The notes below the pieces were generated by a model. It saw only the letters and a program-made list of their open reading frames with translations. It was not told the origin of the DNA and did not search any database. A program made the position numbers and the translations under genes. DNA of 64,000 bases from Dendrolimus kikuchii (taxonomy: Eukaryota > Arthropoda > Insecta > Lepidoptera > Lasiocampidae), in the NCBI GenBank assembly GCA_019925095.2, contig CM034392.1, forward strand, positions 12,915,887 through 12,979,886. Reading direction: 5' to 3'. Numbering within the stretch: the first letter of the stretch is position 1; the number at the start of each line of letters is the position of its first letter. Below, in pieces: positions 31,925 through 42,690 of the stretch.

Positions 31925-33433
31925 TACATAATAAAACTACTTTTTACGGTTGTAAGCGCGGTAATTTATTAGATTTTTTTTATTCCGACTTTTGCCACTT
32001 TTGAATAGCCGTGATCACGAAAATTTTATTTACCCTACCACCAACTTGTTCATTTTAATTATTTAGTTTTAATTTTGTTTATGGTTATTATTTACTTTAT
32101 TATCTAATTTACCACCACTTCGCAACGTGTTGTAGCTTGAAGAGAAGAAGGGGCGCAAAAAACTCTTCAGCAAACATGCCTAGCTCTAATATTTTTTTAT
32201 AATATTAAAATGGGTGGGAGGTAAAATAAAAAGAAATTGTCAATCAAGTTGGTTCGTGTTTCGGTACACGCAGAAAGAGCTCTCAGTGTCTTGAGATCTG
32301 GCAGTTGGTGTTTGCTGGGTTTGGATCTTAATAGTTTTGAAGATCGGATCCCAAACAGATGGTAGGTACTGGCCAACCATCTTATCTATTGAAATTTGGG
32401 TATTTTTGTATTTCAATAGCCTCACGCATCATTCTAGGTATGAAACAATAGTCCTTTACGAGGATTTTTGGTTTATCTAAGCTGATGTAGTGGTTGGATT
32501 TATCCAGCGTGTGTTCACAGCTGTTTCATGTTAGCAAAGTGTTCTTTTACTCGTGTTTTTAGCTCTTCTTTCTTCGCCCAATGTATGATAATCCACACTC
32601 GCAATAGAGCTTGTAAACACCTGCATCCTGGAGTGGGATATTGTATTTCACAGGTCTTAAAAACTGGGTAATCTTTTTATGCCGCTTGAAATATGTTTTG
32701 ATTGAAGCTCGCCTGAGGATATGACCGATTCTGTCTGTGACCCCCGTGATGTAGGGAAGGGTAGGGTAGCAGGGCACCGCTCAATTAAAGGTGGTTTGGG
32801 GCCCTTGTGACGCTGGTGTGGAGTCCTCCTTGGGCAAACAAAGATGAGCATAAAAACACAGGTAAAAGAACACTTTACTGACATGAAACACACAAGGTCT
32901 ACAAAGTCTGCGATTAGTGAACACACGCGGGATAAACCCAACCACTACATCAGATTCGACAAATCACAAATCGTCGCAAAAGAGAATCGTTTCATACCTA
33001 GACTGGTGCGTGAGGCTATTGAAATAAAAAAATACCTCAAGACCTCAGACCTCAAGACACTGTGAACACATTCTGCGTGCACCGGAACACAAACCAACTT
33101 GATTGACAATTTCTTTTTATTTTACCTCCTACTCATTTTAATATTATATAAAATTATTAGAGTTAGGCATATTTGCTGAAGAATTTCTTGTGCCACTTCT
33201 TCTCTTTAAGCCACAGCATGTTGCGAAGCGGTGAGAAATAACCATAAACAAAATTAAAACTAAATAACTAAAATGAACAAGTTGGCAGTAGGGTAAATAA
33301 AACTTTAACAATACTCATTGACACTTGACATCGTTGTCTTACGTGATCACGGCTGAAAAGTGGCCGAAACGTCGGAATAAGAAAATCAAATAAATTACAG
33401 CGTTCAAAACCGTGAAACGTAGTTTCATTATAA
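31925..33433. mobile_element. Head-to-head pair of 5'-truncated Penelope-like elements
   Basis: Left member (minus, 32842-31925) contains PYITGVTDRIGHILRRASI and VYKLYCECGLSYIG, the GIY-YIG endonuclease entry, then a C-terminal part (32425-32240) broken by stops. Right member (plus, 32843-33433) begins inside the same domain, KEHFTDMKHTRSTKSAISEH to REAIEIKK, then the shared 3' UTR. Both 3' ends point outward (GTAGTTTTATTA type), and RT is absent from both. Confidence 0.8.
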
Positions 33434-33783
33434 TATATATAAAATATTTAATAGAATTTTGTTCGTAAAATAGCCCGGAAATAAATTTTAACTTTAATTG
33501 TGGAATTTTTGTATTTATTATTCAGTAATTACTAATTACATACATCAATTTACGCGTTAGCGAATAATTATTCTAGCAGAATTTAGTATGGCGATGGCAA
33601 TGCTGCGTCCATGGGACTTATTTCGTGGCGCGGACTTTATCTTTAAGATTTCAGTATCATTGAATGACCTATTAACCACATTTTAATTTAGTTCGTTTAA
33701 AGAATTAACTAGATAGATTGTTTTCTGACACGATTCCATTCGGAGACATTTTATGCGACGTTTTTATTAATTAACTAGGATAT

Positions 33784-34320
33784 GCTCGCGACTTCATCCA
33801 CGTTTGACTTAAAATTCCCGCGGGATTCCTGGGACATAAAGTATCGCAGCATTTAAAAACGAATGTAAGCTAACGTTTTAGTAGGAACTGTGCCGGAATA
33901 AGCTAATTTTTATGCAACCGAACAACTTCAAACAGTTTCCGGGAAAATTCCTGCGGAATTCCCGGGATAAGAAGTATCACACATTTTATTACATAAAATT
34001 TGCTATCAATCAGTCACAAGATGGATTGAAATTCAAAATTTGTTTTCAACATGCTCAATTTGAATCATACCCAGAAATATTTTCGCGGGTTCCTCGGGAT
34101 AAAACGTAGCGCAGATTTAAGTCCATCAATTAGGTGTCGCTCAGCGAAAACCGCATCGAAATCGGCCCAGCATTTTTAAGTGAATCCCGAAGAAACAGAC
34201 AAGAAATCTAAAAAAAATCCATCGTGTTTTCCATCGTTTATATTTTTGTATAGTCAATTTCAGTTGTTTTTTTAAATAGCTTCAATGTACATACACATCT
34301 AGTTTAAAATTTTATAGTAC
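33784..34320 (-). mobile_element. Helitron-like element family C, copy 1
   Basis: On the minus strand ends GACGAAGTCGCGAGC-like then ATATCCTAG and T. Three GGGAATTCCCG-type blocks (TCCCGCGGGATTCCTGGGA and variants) recur at about 33820, 33945 and 34085. Colinear over about 530 bp with 41880-42404 in opposite orientation. The 5' boundary is approximate. Confidence 0.6.
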
Positions 34321-34433
34321 CTGTTATAGATATATTAATCAACAACAACTTTAGACCCTAATTTTCCCATTGAATAAACGACCCTATATATAGAAAATTT
34401 TTCGCTTCTGTTTTACACTGTCCTATTTTGTAA

Positions 34434-34869
34434 CCTCCAAGTTTCAGAGTTTAATACGCATGCAAGCGGCGCGGGTAGACCCCTGGCGTAGGCGCGCCGC
34501 GCCGGGGTTCCAACCACTCTCATCTCTCCTCCCATTCAACAAGCCACAAACAGCCGAACGCAGAAAAAGAGAGGGAAGACGCCAGGGGCTTGGTTCCCCT
34601 CGGTAGTCGAAGAGGCCAATGGACCACTACCTGCCAAGGCTTGAGAAGTGGTCAGGCCTCTTACTCGTGGCCTAGGCACAGGCAGGTACACTGAGAGCTT
34701 TTAGTGAGTAACCTTGACTCAGGTGGTCACGACATCTGTGCGGGGCGGATCTTACCACCCCAACGTGGCGACTCCCACATGCTCCCACCACGCTTCCAGT
34801 GCGGTGAATGGTCCCCAATAGGGTTCCCCTTCGAAAAAAGGGGTTAGTAGGCCTGTGCCTGTGTGTGTA
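34434..34869. other. GC-rich non-coding stretch, unassigned
   Basis: 436 bp of high GC (GGCGTAGGCGCGCCGCGCCGG; CCCCAACGTGGCGACTCCC) with no long open frame and no repeat partner in this window. Probably a piece of a non-LTR or rDNA-derived repeat, but I cannot name it. Confidence 0.4.
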
Positions 34870-34911
34870 TAGGATTTGATCTGACAATTCTGTAATTGTC
34901 AGATCAAATCC
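34870..34911. repeat. Perfect 19-bp hairpin, 4-nt loop
   Basis: AGGATTTGATCTGACAATT, loop CTGT, then its exact reverse complement. It sits at the boundary between a GC-rich block and AT-rich sequence, as a transposon end might. Confidence 0.95.
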
Positions 34912-35089
34912 TCATTCACATGCTTATACATAAATAAGTACGAATATAACTGTTTTTGTTAACTTTTAAATGTTAAATTATTTTATTTTATACAATTTAT
35001 TTTTACCTAACAACATTCCGGACGGTTTACCTTGAAGAAAAAATAAAAAACACATTTTTAATTAAAATAATAATAAGTAGTAACACCAT

Positions 35090-35440
35090 GTTGCCCCTGT
35101 CTTCTATGGCAATTTTAGGGGCCCATGCAGGGGGTGGCGAGTCACCGTCTGCCCATTTTTCCATGTTCCCCGAACATTAAGACGGGCAGACGCCATAGTC
35201 CCCATATTCCTAGACCCCTAGTACCACTAGCAGTTCACCCCAATAGTCCGGTACTTTTGTTCCCATTTCCAACAACAGTCCTACACTGGCCGGCGTCTGA
35301 CTTACTGGCTTGTCCTCGGGTGCATTTTTATATGGTGTAGTGTAGGCCTCTACGTGCTGCTGGCTTTCCCATGGCTCCACGCAAGTCCTCCAAAAGTCCG
35401 GGCTATTTTTATGGCCCGTGGTCTCTAGAGACATACAAGT
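35090..35440. repeat. GC-rich retroelement scrap
   Basis: Contains GGGGCCCATGCAGGGGGTGGCGAGTCACCG and TGGCCGGCGTCTGACTTACT; no conserved protein motif survives in any frame. Its composition is like the non-LTR fragments elsewhere in the window. Confidence 0.35.
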
Positions 35441-35835
35441 AGTATGAAATCATTAATATACACAATATTTTTATAAAACGAATTTTATTACTTCCTTAAA
35501 AATTATTTTAAAGATAGTAGACAACATTCCAAAGACCTGACGGGTTAATTCCAAGAGGTAAGTTGTTAATCCCTGGAATAGAAGCAAAATGTAGGATAAG
35601 TAACTACTACTACGTAATAGGTTGAAGGGATAAGAAAACTAACAAGTGAACTAAACAGTAGATAGTGTACAACAATTACTTATCTATCTTTCTGTTCGAC
35701 CTACGTGCTAATGCACTGAGAATACCTGTCTCCGTATACACCTACATATATTCAGATATATGTTCTATCGTCTGACATACGGACAGACGTATGCTTTTTA
35801 ATTACTATCAAGTGAATATGTATCAAAATATATTG
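35441..35835. other. No feature seen
   Basis: AT-rich sequence up to the left LTR of the BEL/Pao element; only short degenerate repeats. Confidence 0.5.
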
Positions 35836-36039
35836 TGTTGGAATCAACCTCTTTACATAGTTTTACTTTTTATATTTTGACACTGTCAACATTCTTTTGT
35901 TTTTTTCTTCTTTTTACTCACTCTATATTCATCCTTACATTGTGCCGTATCGTTGTGTAATAAATATTAATATTATAAGAAAATTATCGTATTACTTCAC
36001 GTCCAAGTCAAAATATATACAGTCTACGTGCTCTCCACA
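35836..36039 (+). repeat. BEL/Pao left LTR, 204 bp
   Basis: TG...CA ends; followed by ATTGGTCCTTCGAGCCGGA, a BEL-type primer-binding region just inside the LTR. Confidence 0.9.
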
Positions 36040-36079
36040 TATTGGTCCTTCGAGCCGGATATGAACCAGCGACCTATGG

Positions 36080-36271
36080 ATATTATTGGGGGCGCCTTAC
36101 CAACATTTACTGAAAACTTTAAGGTATCTTGTCATGCATGCAAATCTAATACAAATGAGGTCAATCCAAAAATGTTAACATTTGGATTGACCTCATTTGT
36201 ATTAGATTTGCATGCATGACAAGATACCTTAAAGTTTTCAGTAAATGTTGGTAAGGCGCCCCCAATAATAT
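36080..36271. repeat. Perfect palindrome, 91-bp arms, 10-bp spacer
   Basis: Arm 36080-36170 and its reverse complement 36181-36271 around AATGTTAACA. The arm is the 3' part of the gag-protease frame (IIGGALPTFTENFKV), so both strands read the same residues outward to inward. Confidence 0.95.
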
Positions 36272-37967
36272 GCCCAAACCTGGTATTAAACAAAGATGGT
36301 GGCACCCTATATTTCTTATTTACATGTACTGGTAAATGCTGATTCATATTTTGTTGCTGATTCTGTGATACACACACTGGAGTTTGTGGCAACACCACTT
36401 CGAAGAACACATCAGCTCCCAGTAACATATTAATTTCAGATGGGATATTAAAGGTATCGTCCGCTAAAACTAGTCCAGGGGGGATGTTTAATTTGGAAGT
36501 ATCGATTGGATGCTGCGGCAACTTACAAGTAATCTTGTCAACAACATGAAAATTAATAATTTTTTTGAATCTTGAAGTCATTGAATGTACTTCCAAAGGA
36601 ATATAACTTTTTATATTGTTGACAGTATTTTTGAAACCTACGATATTTGTACGTGTTTGCGTAGGAGTCAAGCCAAGTACATCCAAGACCTTTGAAGTAA
36701 CTAACGAAACTTGAGATCCAGTGTCTAGTACTGCCTTCACATGTACTTCCCTATTCTCTCGAGAAAATAATTTAATGCGAGCTGTAGGAATTAAAACATT
36801 GTTGCATGTATTCGAAAACAACGTTACTGGGTCTTGTTCATTAGGATGCAATAGAGAATTATGACCTTTCTTGCAGTGCGTGCATCTAAAATGAAATTTA
36901 CATTTTCCTATATGATTGTTAAGACAAATATTGCACAACTTATTATCTTTAGCAAATTCAATACGCTCCCCAGATGGCATTAATGCAAACTCCTTACAAT
37001 TAAATATTTTGTGCGAATCTAAGTTACACTTTATGCAGGCTGGCTGTTGGACGGCAACATGACTCGACAATCTTTCAGCTGACTTCGATACACTGGGCGA
37101 TGTGGTTGCAGTGTTTTCCAAAGCTAGTGCTCTTTTCTCAAGAAACCCAATAAACTCAGAAATTGTGGGTGTAGCTTTTATATCCCTTTCAAGTTCAAAA
37201 GCCTTTGCAGTACACCCATCCAGCTTACGCATAAAAATTACTATTAAAATAGGATCCCAATAATCCGTCTTTATTTCCAAATTTTTAAGTGCACTAAGGT
37301 TTTGTTTTATTTGTGATATGAAGGCCCTAATGCTACCACCCCTTGCAAGCAACGGTAAATCTAATAAAGCTATTATATGTTCTGTGACAACTTGATGTTT
37401 ATTAAAAAACCTGTCTTTTAACAGATTTCTTGCTTCCGAGTAACTACTATCGGATAGAGGTAAATCTTTAAATAAATCTAAAGCTTCAAATTTTAAAAAA
37501 GCCCTAAGATAGTGAAGCTTTTGAATATTATCTAATCTTGCATCATTATGTATCAAACTATCAAACAAACTAATAAATGTAACATAACCTGAACAAGATT
37601 TGCCATCAAACGGGTCTATTTTAATAGTAGGTAAAGCTATATCCCTGTGATGATTATTACTTTGAGATCTTGGAACGTTTTTGTCTCTCTCTATGCGTTC
37701 ACTTAACACAGCGGAAATTTCATAAAATTTATCTTCAAAAACCGAAATATCCTCCTTGTCAGTAGGATCAAGCAGACTTATTTTATTGTTGATATCCTCT
37801 AAATCCGAGAACGTTTTTTGTAAACGCAACAATCTTACCTCTAATTGTGCCTTATTGGCCTCTTCTAACGCATCAGACAATATAAAAACCAGAAGTCGCG
37901 TAATAATACCCTTCAGGCTTCCGCGCTTAGCAACCAATTCCTTTAAAACCTCAGACATCATCACCAC
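36132..37967 (-). CDS. BEL/Pao Gag-protease polyprotein (truncated before RT)
   Basis: Open frame of 611 codons. About residues 100-330 match the Gag region of BEL/Pao elements (DUF1759-type: LPTIKIDPFDGK, KLHYLRAFL, ARNLLKDRFF); two Cys/His motifs follow (CIKCNLDSHKIFNC; CNICLNNHIGKCKFHFRC); then an aspartic protease with DTGSQ near residue 415 and MLLGADVFFE. The last ~28 residues run through the palindrome and are not native. The frame has no stops over 600 codons, so the copy has decayed little, but it lacks RT, RNase H and integrase and cannot move by itself. Start chosen at the MVMMSEVL Met. Confidence 0.85.
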   Translation of the reverse strand: MVMMSEVLKELVAKRGSLKGIITRLLVFILSDALEEANKAQLEVRLLRLQKTFSDLEDINNKISLLDPTDKEDISVFEDKFYEISAVLSERIERDKNVPRSQSNNHHRDIALPTIKIDPFDGKSCSGYVTFISLFDSLIHNDARLDNIQKLHYLRAFLKFEALDLFKDLPLSDSSYSEARNLLKDRFFNKHQVVTEHIIALLDLPLLARGGSIRAFISQIKQNLSALKNLEIKTDYWDPILIVIFMRKLDGCTAKAFELERDIKATPTISEFIGFLEKRALALENTATTSPSVSKSAERLSSHVAVQQPACIKCNLDSHKIFNCKEFALMPSGERIEFAKDNKLCNICLNNHIGKCKFHFRCTHCKKGHNSLLHPNEQDPVTLFSNTCNNVLIPTARIKLFSRENREVHVKAVLDTGSQVSLVTSKVLDVLGLTPTQTRTNIVGFKNTVNNIKSYIPLEVHSMTSRFKKIINFHVVDKITCKLPQHPIDTSKLNIPPGLVLADDTFNIPSEINMLLGADVFFEVVLPQTPVCVSQNQQQNMNQHLPVHVNKKYRVPPSLFNTRFGHIIGGALPTFTENFKVSCHACKSNTNEVNPNVNIFGLTSFVLDLHA

Positions 37968-38495
37968 GAAACTTTACAATTAAAATATTTATAAAACTAA
38001 TATTACAACAAAACTTACAATATACAACACTAGGAAAAATTATAAAACAAAAAAAAACAACAATAAAACGCGAATAATGTCCACAGTCCCAGCAAAAGAA
38101 CGGTTCCAAATTTAAACTTCAGCAGGCCCGCCTGTGCACGTAGACGCTCGTTCCCGCTAGCGCATTCAAATCTCGAACACACGTTATGATCGAAGTCTTG
38201 GCCTCATAGATTTGTGCTTTAATAATTATATTCTTGCGAAAAAATTTCAACTATAAAATGTTAGCAATTTATAATAATGAATTTCTGAATGTACAATGAC
38301 TCCTTTGAAAATGATTGATTGTATGTAATTTGCGTATCGTAGTCGTATATATTTGCAGTAGAACTGACGAAAAAACGATTTACTATTGCGTCTTCCGTAT
38401 TGTATTGCAGCTCACTGAAGAAAATAATATTGCGTCTTACTTATTTTTGCACGTCCTCCTCGCTGTATTCTTTATAATTAATCGAAGGACCAATA

Positions 38496-38699
38496 TGTGG
38501 AGAGCACGTAGACTGTATATATTTCAACTTGGACGTGAAGTAATACGATAATTTTCTTATAATATTAATATTTATTACACAACGATACGGCACAATGTAA
38601 GGATGAATATAGAGTGAGTAAAAAGAAGAAAAAAACAAAAGAATGTTGACAGTGTCAAAATATAAAAAGTAAAACTATGTAAAGAGGTTGATTCCAACA
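38496..38699 (-). repeat. BEL/Pao internal LTR, inverted
   Basis: Reverse complement of the outer LTRs with two neighbouring substitutions (GTTGAAAT for GTCAAAAT). On its minus strand it is preceded by the element's 3' internal end and followed by a primer-binding-like ATTGGTCCTTCGA and gag, the arrangement of a one-LTR circle junction. Confidence 0.9.
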
Positions 38700-39269
38700 T
38701 GCTGGGGGCCTCAAAGAACAATTCAATATAATTTGAGTAATAAAATAAGCCACAGCATATTGAAAAACCTGAAAATAAGAAAAGGTTCCATAAAAATTAT
38801 TTTAAAGGTTATACATAACTATGTTGTCATAGATTCCTTAAAAACTTATTGTACATAATTACTATTCTATATTATATAGTAAATGTTCTATTATTTTTGA
38901 TGAAATAAACCTACGTGAAACCTTCTTTTAAAGCACGTTTGTAACGGTAGTAGTTCTTTTAACCACAAACGACTTCTTTGGGACGGATAATCAATTCAGG
39001 GGTTTGAGTATGTAGTAACGTTTTTTCAAACCTAAATTATGTATCCTGTCTCAGAATAAATACCTTTAATTTTAAGTTCTCATTTGTTAAACAGGAAGTT
39101 TATATTATTATTTTGTCTTTGTTTCCTGTTAATAACTTATTAGAGGTCATAGAAATTAATTTTAAGTTTATAAGTAACATTTAAGATATTTCAGTTTCAG
39201 GTTTTTCAATATGCTGTGGCTTATTTTATTACTCAAATTATATTGAATTGTTCTTTGAGGCCCCCAGCA
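38700..39269. repeat. Inverted repeat of BEL/Pao 3' internal end
   Basis: About 75-bp arms (38700-38774 and 39195-39269; GCTGGGGGCCTCAAAGAACA / TGTTCTTTGAGGCCCCCAGC) with 420 bp of non-coding sequence between them. With the adjoining LTRs each arm is about 280 bp. Confidence 0.9.
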
Positions 39270-39473
39270 TGTTGGAATCAACCTCTTTACATAGTTTTAC
39301 TTTTTATATTTTGACACTGTCAACATTCTTTTGTTTTTTTCTTCTTTTTACTCACTCTATATTCATCCTTACATTGTGCCGTATCGTTGTGTAATAAATA
39401 TTAATATTATAAGAAAATTATCGTATTACTTCACGTCCAAGTCAAAATATATACAGTCTACGTGCTCTCCACA
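39270..39473 (+). repeat. BEL/Pao right LTR, 204 bp
   Basis: Appears identical to the left LTR; followed by the duplicated target ATTG. Confidence 0.9.
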
Positions 39474-39559
39474 ATTGTCTTGCGGTATTCTTCCGTATAT
39501 ATAATTTTAATATCCCCCACAAAACACTTTGACACACAGTCAAGATTCAGAAAATGCAA

Positions 39560-39965
39560 TATTTAGAATTTTTATCTATCTGTTGGAGCATCACGTGAAA
39601 ACTACTACATGGATCTAAATGTAACTAGACACAGATCAAGCTCATATGCCGGGGCGTAACTTAGGATGCTTTATATCCCAATAAATGACGTCGTTTTCGT
39701 GGGATAGACGAAAATAGCGAAAAAGATGGCGCTGCGATCGCATTTTTTTTTAAACTACTGAACCTATACGAATGAAACTCGGCACAGAGGCGGCTTATAC
39801 CTCGAATTAACACTTAGGATATATTTTATCCCGATGAAGGACATATTTTCCTTAAAATAAACGGATTAGCAAAATAGATGGCGCTGCAATCGCGTTTTTT
39901 AATTCGGTAACAAATAACTGCGTTGTCATAAACAACATTTCATTCATTACTTTAAATCAGGTTGG
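39560..39965. repeat. Degenerate repeat with ATGGCGCTGCGATCGC motif
   Basis: The motif AAAATAGATGGCGCTGC(G/A)ATCGC occurs twice about 150 bp apart, with TTATATCCCRATRAA blocks between. This is the body of a dispersed repeat; no termini found. Confidence 0.45.
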
Positions 39966-40105
39966 CTGCTACTTGCTTGTATGTTTTGCTGGGCAGTTGT
40001 GTATACTACATGGATTAAGTCAAGATTAAGGAAACAGTAAATTAAGTTTTTAACCGACTTCAAAAAAGGAGGAGATTCTCAAGTTGTCGTGTAAATATAT
40101 ATATA

Positions 40106-40741
40106 TGTAGGAATGGTATTTGTTATTATAAAATAACCATAGGACGGGAGTAGTCAATAACCGGATAGTGTTCTTTAATGTAGTAATCGGAAGTTGTATA
40201 ACCGGATGTCAAGGTAGAAGCATTTATTATTAAGCTAACGGATATCGCAATTGGAGTAACCAGATGTTGGAAGTTAATACGTATGGCGGAAGTTGGTTTT
40301 ATGAAGGAAGTGTAACTGAAGTGGCGCCACAGCTTTACCGGATATTGTCACTGCAGCGCGCTATGAGGATCTTATAAATACTGGGTGTTCGGGCAGAAGG
40401 GGCAGTATTGAACCAGCAGTCTTAAACCGACAGTCTACGAGTCTACAACCAAGTCTACGACCGACAGTCTGCATTGAGAGTCTTGGCCGAGGAGCACATA
40501 ATATATTGTGGTCGATAATTACTGCTTGATAATCGCAGTATTCTTGGAGGGCAAATTGCTGCTCGACACCTGACAAGCGTGGATGCAACTCTTGGAGTGT
40601 CCTAATATTTCTGTGTATTACTGTGCAATATTTAATATCGTAATTGTGATAATTCTAGTGTAATAAACTTTGATTATAATATTTCAGATTATTGTGTTAT
40701 TTTCGGAGCGTCATTCGTTCGCTCCCGGTGTGAACCCGACA
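40106..40741 (+). mobile_element. Solo LTR of an LTR retrotransposon
   Basis: 636 bp starting TGTAGGAATGG and ending GTGAACCCGACA. A TATAAATA box (about 40374) and, 285 bp later, AATAAA (about 40662) fit a U3-R-U5 layout. It interrupts the ACCGACTTCAAAAAAGGAGG repeat within TA-rich sequence, where target duplication cannot be read (TATA versus TACA). No internal sequence follows. Gypsy-like is a guess. Confidence 0.55.
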
Positions 40742-40974
40742 TACATACATATACAAATATATATATATATATATATATATGCGAGTACACTTTGGGTTCC
40801 GAAGATATAACAGACAAACCCTTTAAATCAGGCTGAAATGTGAAACGTTTGCAGTTTCTGAACGGATTTTGGTCATTGTTTTTGCGTTCGATTCATTATA
40901 GTTTCAGAATGAACCCATACAAATTTCATTGCTATTGAAACTTACAGACTAATCGATAATAAATCGATCAGTCT

Positions 40975-41262
40975 ATAATACCTTACCAAATGACTAAAAT
41001 AACTAGAATTACGAAAATGACAAATAAAAAAAAACAACACCTATTCTACTTTCTGGGATAACCTTTGCATAAATCTCTCCCAATATATATTTCATTATCC
41101 GGGATGAAAATTATCCATTGTCCACCTTCGGTATTAAAATTACATATATACCGAATTTCAGTCATATCGGTCCAGTAGTTTTCCGTGAAAGCGTAATAGG
41201 CTGTCAGACAGATAGACAGGCAGACAATTACTTTCGCATATATTAATATTATTAATAGAGAT
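40975..41262 (-). mobile_element. Fragment of the 9-bp-minisatellite Helitron family
   Basis: Matches the 5' half of the Helitron at 765-2425 in the same orientation: ACCTTCGGTATTAAAATTACATAT, ATATCGGTCCAGTAGTTTT, CAGACAGATAGACAGGCAGAC, ACTTTCGCATATATTAATATT. The minisatellite is reduced to a few units (ACTAAAATAACTAGAATTACG) and the 3' end is lost. Confidence 0.7.
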
Positions 41263-41879
41263 CAAACATTACAGATGACTTTTCTTTTTGCGGCGGAATA
41301 TCGCCTGGATATTAACTACTTAAGTCCCTTGAATCAGAGGACCAAAGTGAACCCTAGCCTTCGAAACGAGAGCACGCCGCTTTTCTCTGTCGTGCGCAGT
41401 TTCTTGTCAATTGTAAGCTTGCTTATGTTAGTTTTCATTCTATCTTCTCAGCGATATCTAGAACAACCAGCCGGACGCCGACCGACTAGTCGCCTCAAAT
41501 GTGCTTTCGTCACACTCCGATACTCTTCCACCCGTTTTACGTAACCGAACCAGCAGGACGGCAAACCTTTATGTTGGGCTCGGTTAAGAAGTTTCCTATT
41601 TCAGAGTTGATTTGGACCTTTTAGCTACGTTTTTCTTCCACACAAGATGTTTCTGAAAACCTTCCTCTTTGTAACTATTAGTTAATTTGCTTTTTTAAGA
41701 GTTGGCTTTACAGGCATACATGAAACTGGTCTTACAGATCTTAATTTTAGTTTTTTTGCTAATGAGTCAAGACTTGTAGTACTATAAAAGGTGGCCAGGT
41801 TATTTCATTTTTATCTGATTGTATCTCAAACTGAGAACTAAATCTAATACATATTACTTGAATTTATTTTATTTATTAC

Positions 41880-42404
41880 AAAACTCTAAACATGCCGTGT
41901 CTGTACATTGAAGCTATTAAAAAAAAACTGGAATAGACTATATAAACGACGGAGAATACGATGCAATTTTTTTAGATTTCTTATCTGTTTTTTCGGGATT
42001 CACGTAAAAACTAGGCCGATTTCGATGCGGTTTTCTCTGATCGACAGCTAATTCTTAGACTTAAAATCTGCGCTACTTTGTATCCTGGAAATCCCGCAGG
42101 ATTTTTTCTGGGAATGATTTAAAATAGTCAGATTGAAAAAAAAAAAACGAATTCTAATGCAATTTTTTCACTGATCGATAGCAAATTTTATTTAATAAAA
42201 TGTGTGATTTTTTTATCTCGGCAATCCCTCGGGAATTTTGCTGGGGGCGATTTTTAGTTTCATGGGTACATAAAAATTAGCTTATTCCGACACAATTCAC
42301 TAAAACGATAGTTTACATTTGTTTTAAATGCTGCGGTACTTTGTGTCCCGGGAATTCCGCGGGGATTTCAAGTCAAGCGTGGACGAAGTCGCGGGCAGAT
42401 CCTA
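41880..42404 (+). mobile_element. Helitron-like element family C, copy 2
   Basis: Inverted partner of 33784-34320. Ends GTGGACGAAGTCGCGGGCAGATC-CTAG followed by T. Contains the same spaced GGGATT/CCGCGG blocks and the phrase CGATTTCGATGCGGTTTTC. Poly(T)/poly(A) runs differ between copies. Confidence 0.6.
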
Positions 42405-42690
42405 GTATGGGAGAAAAAAAACAGATCATATCACATTTTGTAGATTAATAGTATTCAGTTCCTGGTAGATCTATGGATTGATATAAATCAGGCGATAACC
42501 TAACTGATAGGGGGTATTTTTCAGGATTTGAGGAGGACCTAACAAAGACGATGATGACTGACGATGGAGAAAAACACCGCCATGAAATCTGCACATCAAT
42601 ATTACCGTATGAAATGTGTCAAACCACCGTATATAAATGTAACTGGTATACTGTCTGTTCCTTTGAAACAGGGTGATCTGATCCTAGCAT

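Larger units (their letters stand above)
35836..39473 (+). mobile_element. Rearranged BEL/Pao retrotransposon with three LTRs
   Basis: Outer LTRs (35836-36039 and 39270-39473) are direct 204-bp repeats starting TGTTGGAATC and ending TCTCCACA, and the whole is bounded by a 4-bp duplication ATTG (35832-35835, 39474-39477): one integration event. Inside, a third 204-bp LTR (38496-38699) and the gag-protease gene are in inverted orientation, joined to the outer parts by two palindromes. RT, RNase H and integrase are missing. The two outer LTRs look identical and the inner differs at about two bases, so the insertion is young. Confidence 0.88.

Noticed and set aside
34434..34869. Possible rRNA or tRNA gene because of high GC
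   Set aside because: I could not fold a cloverleaf or recognise conserved rRNA blocks; left unassigned.
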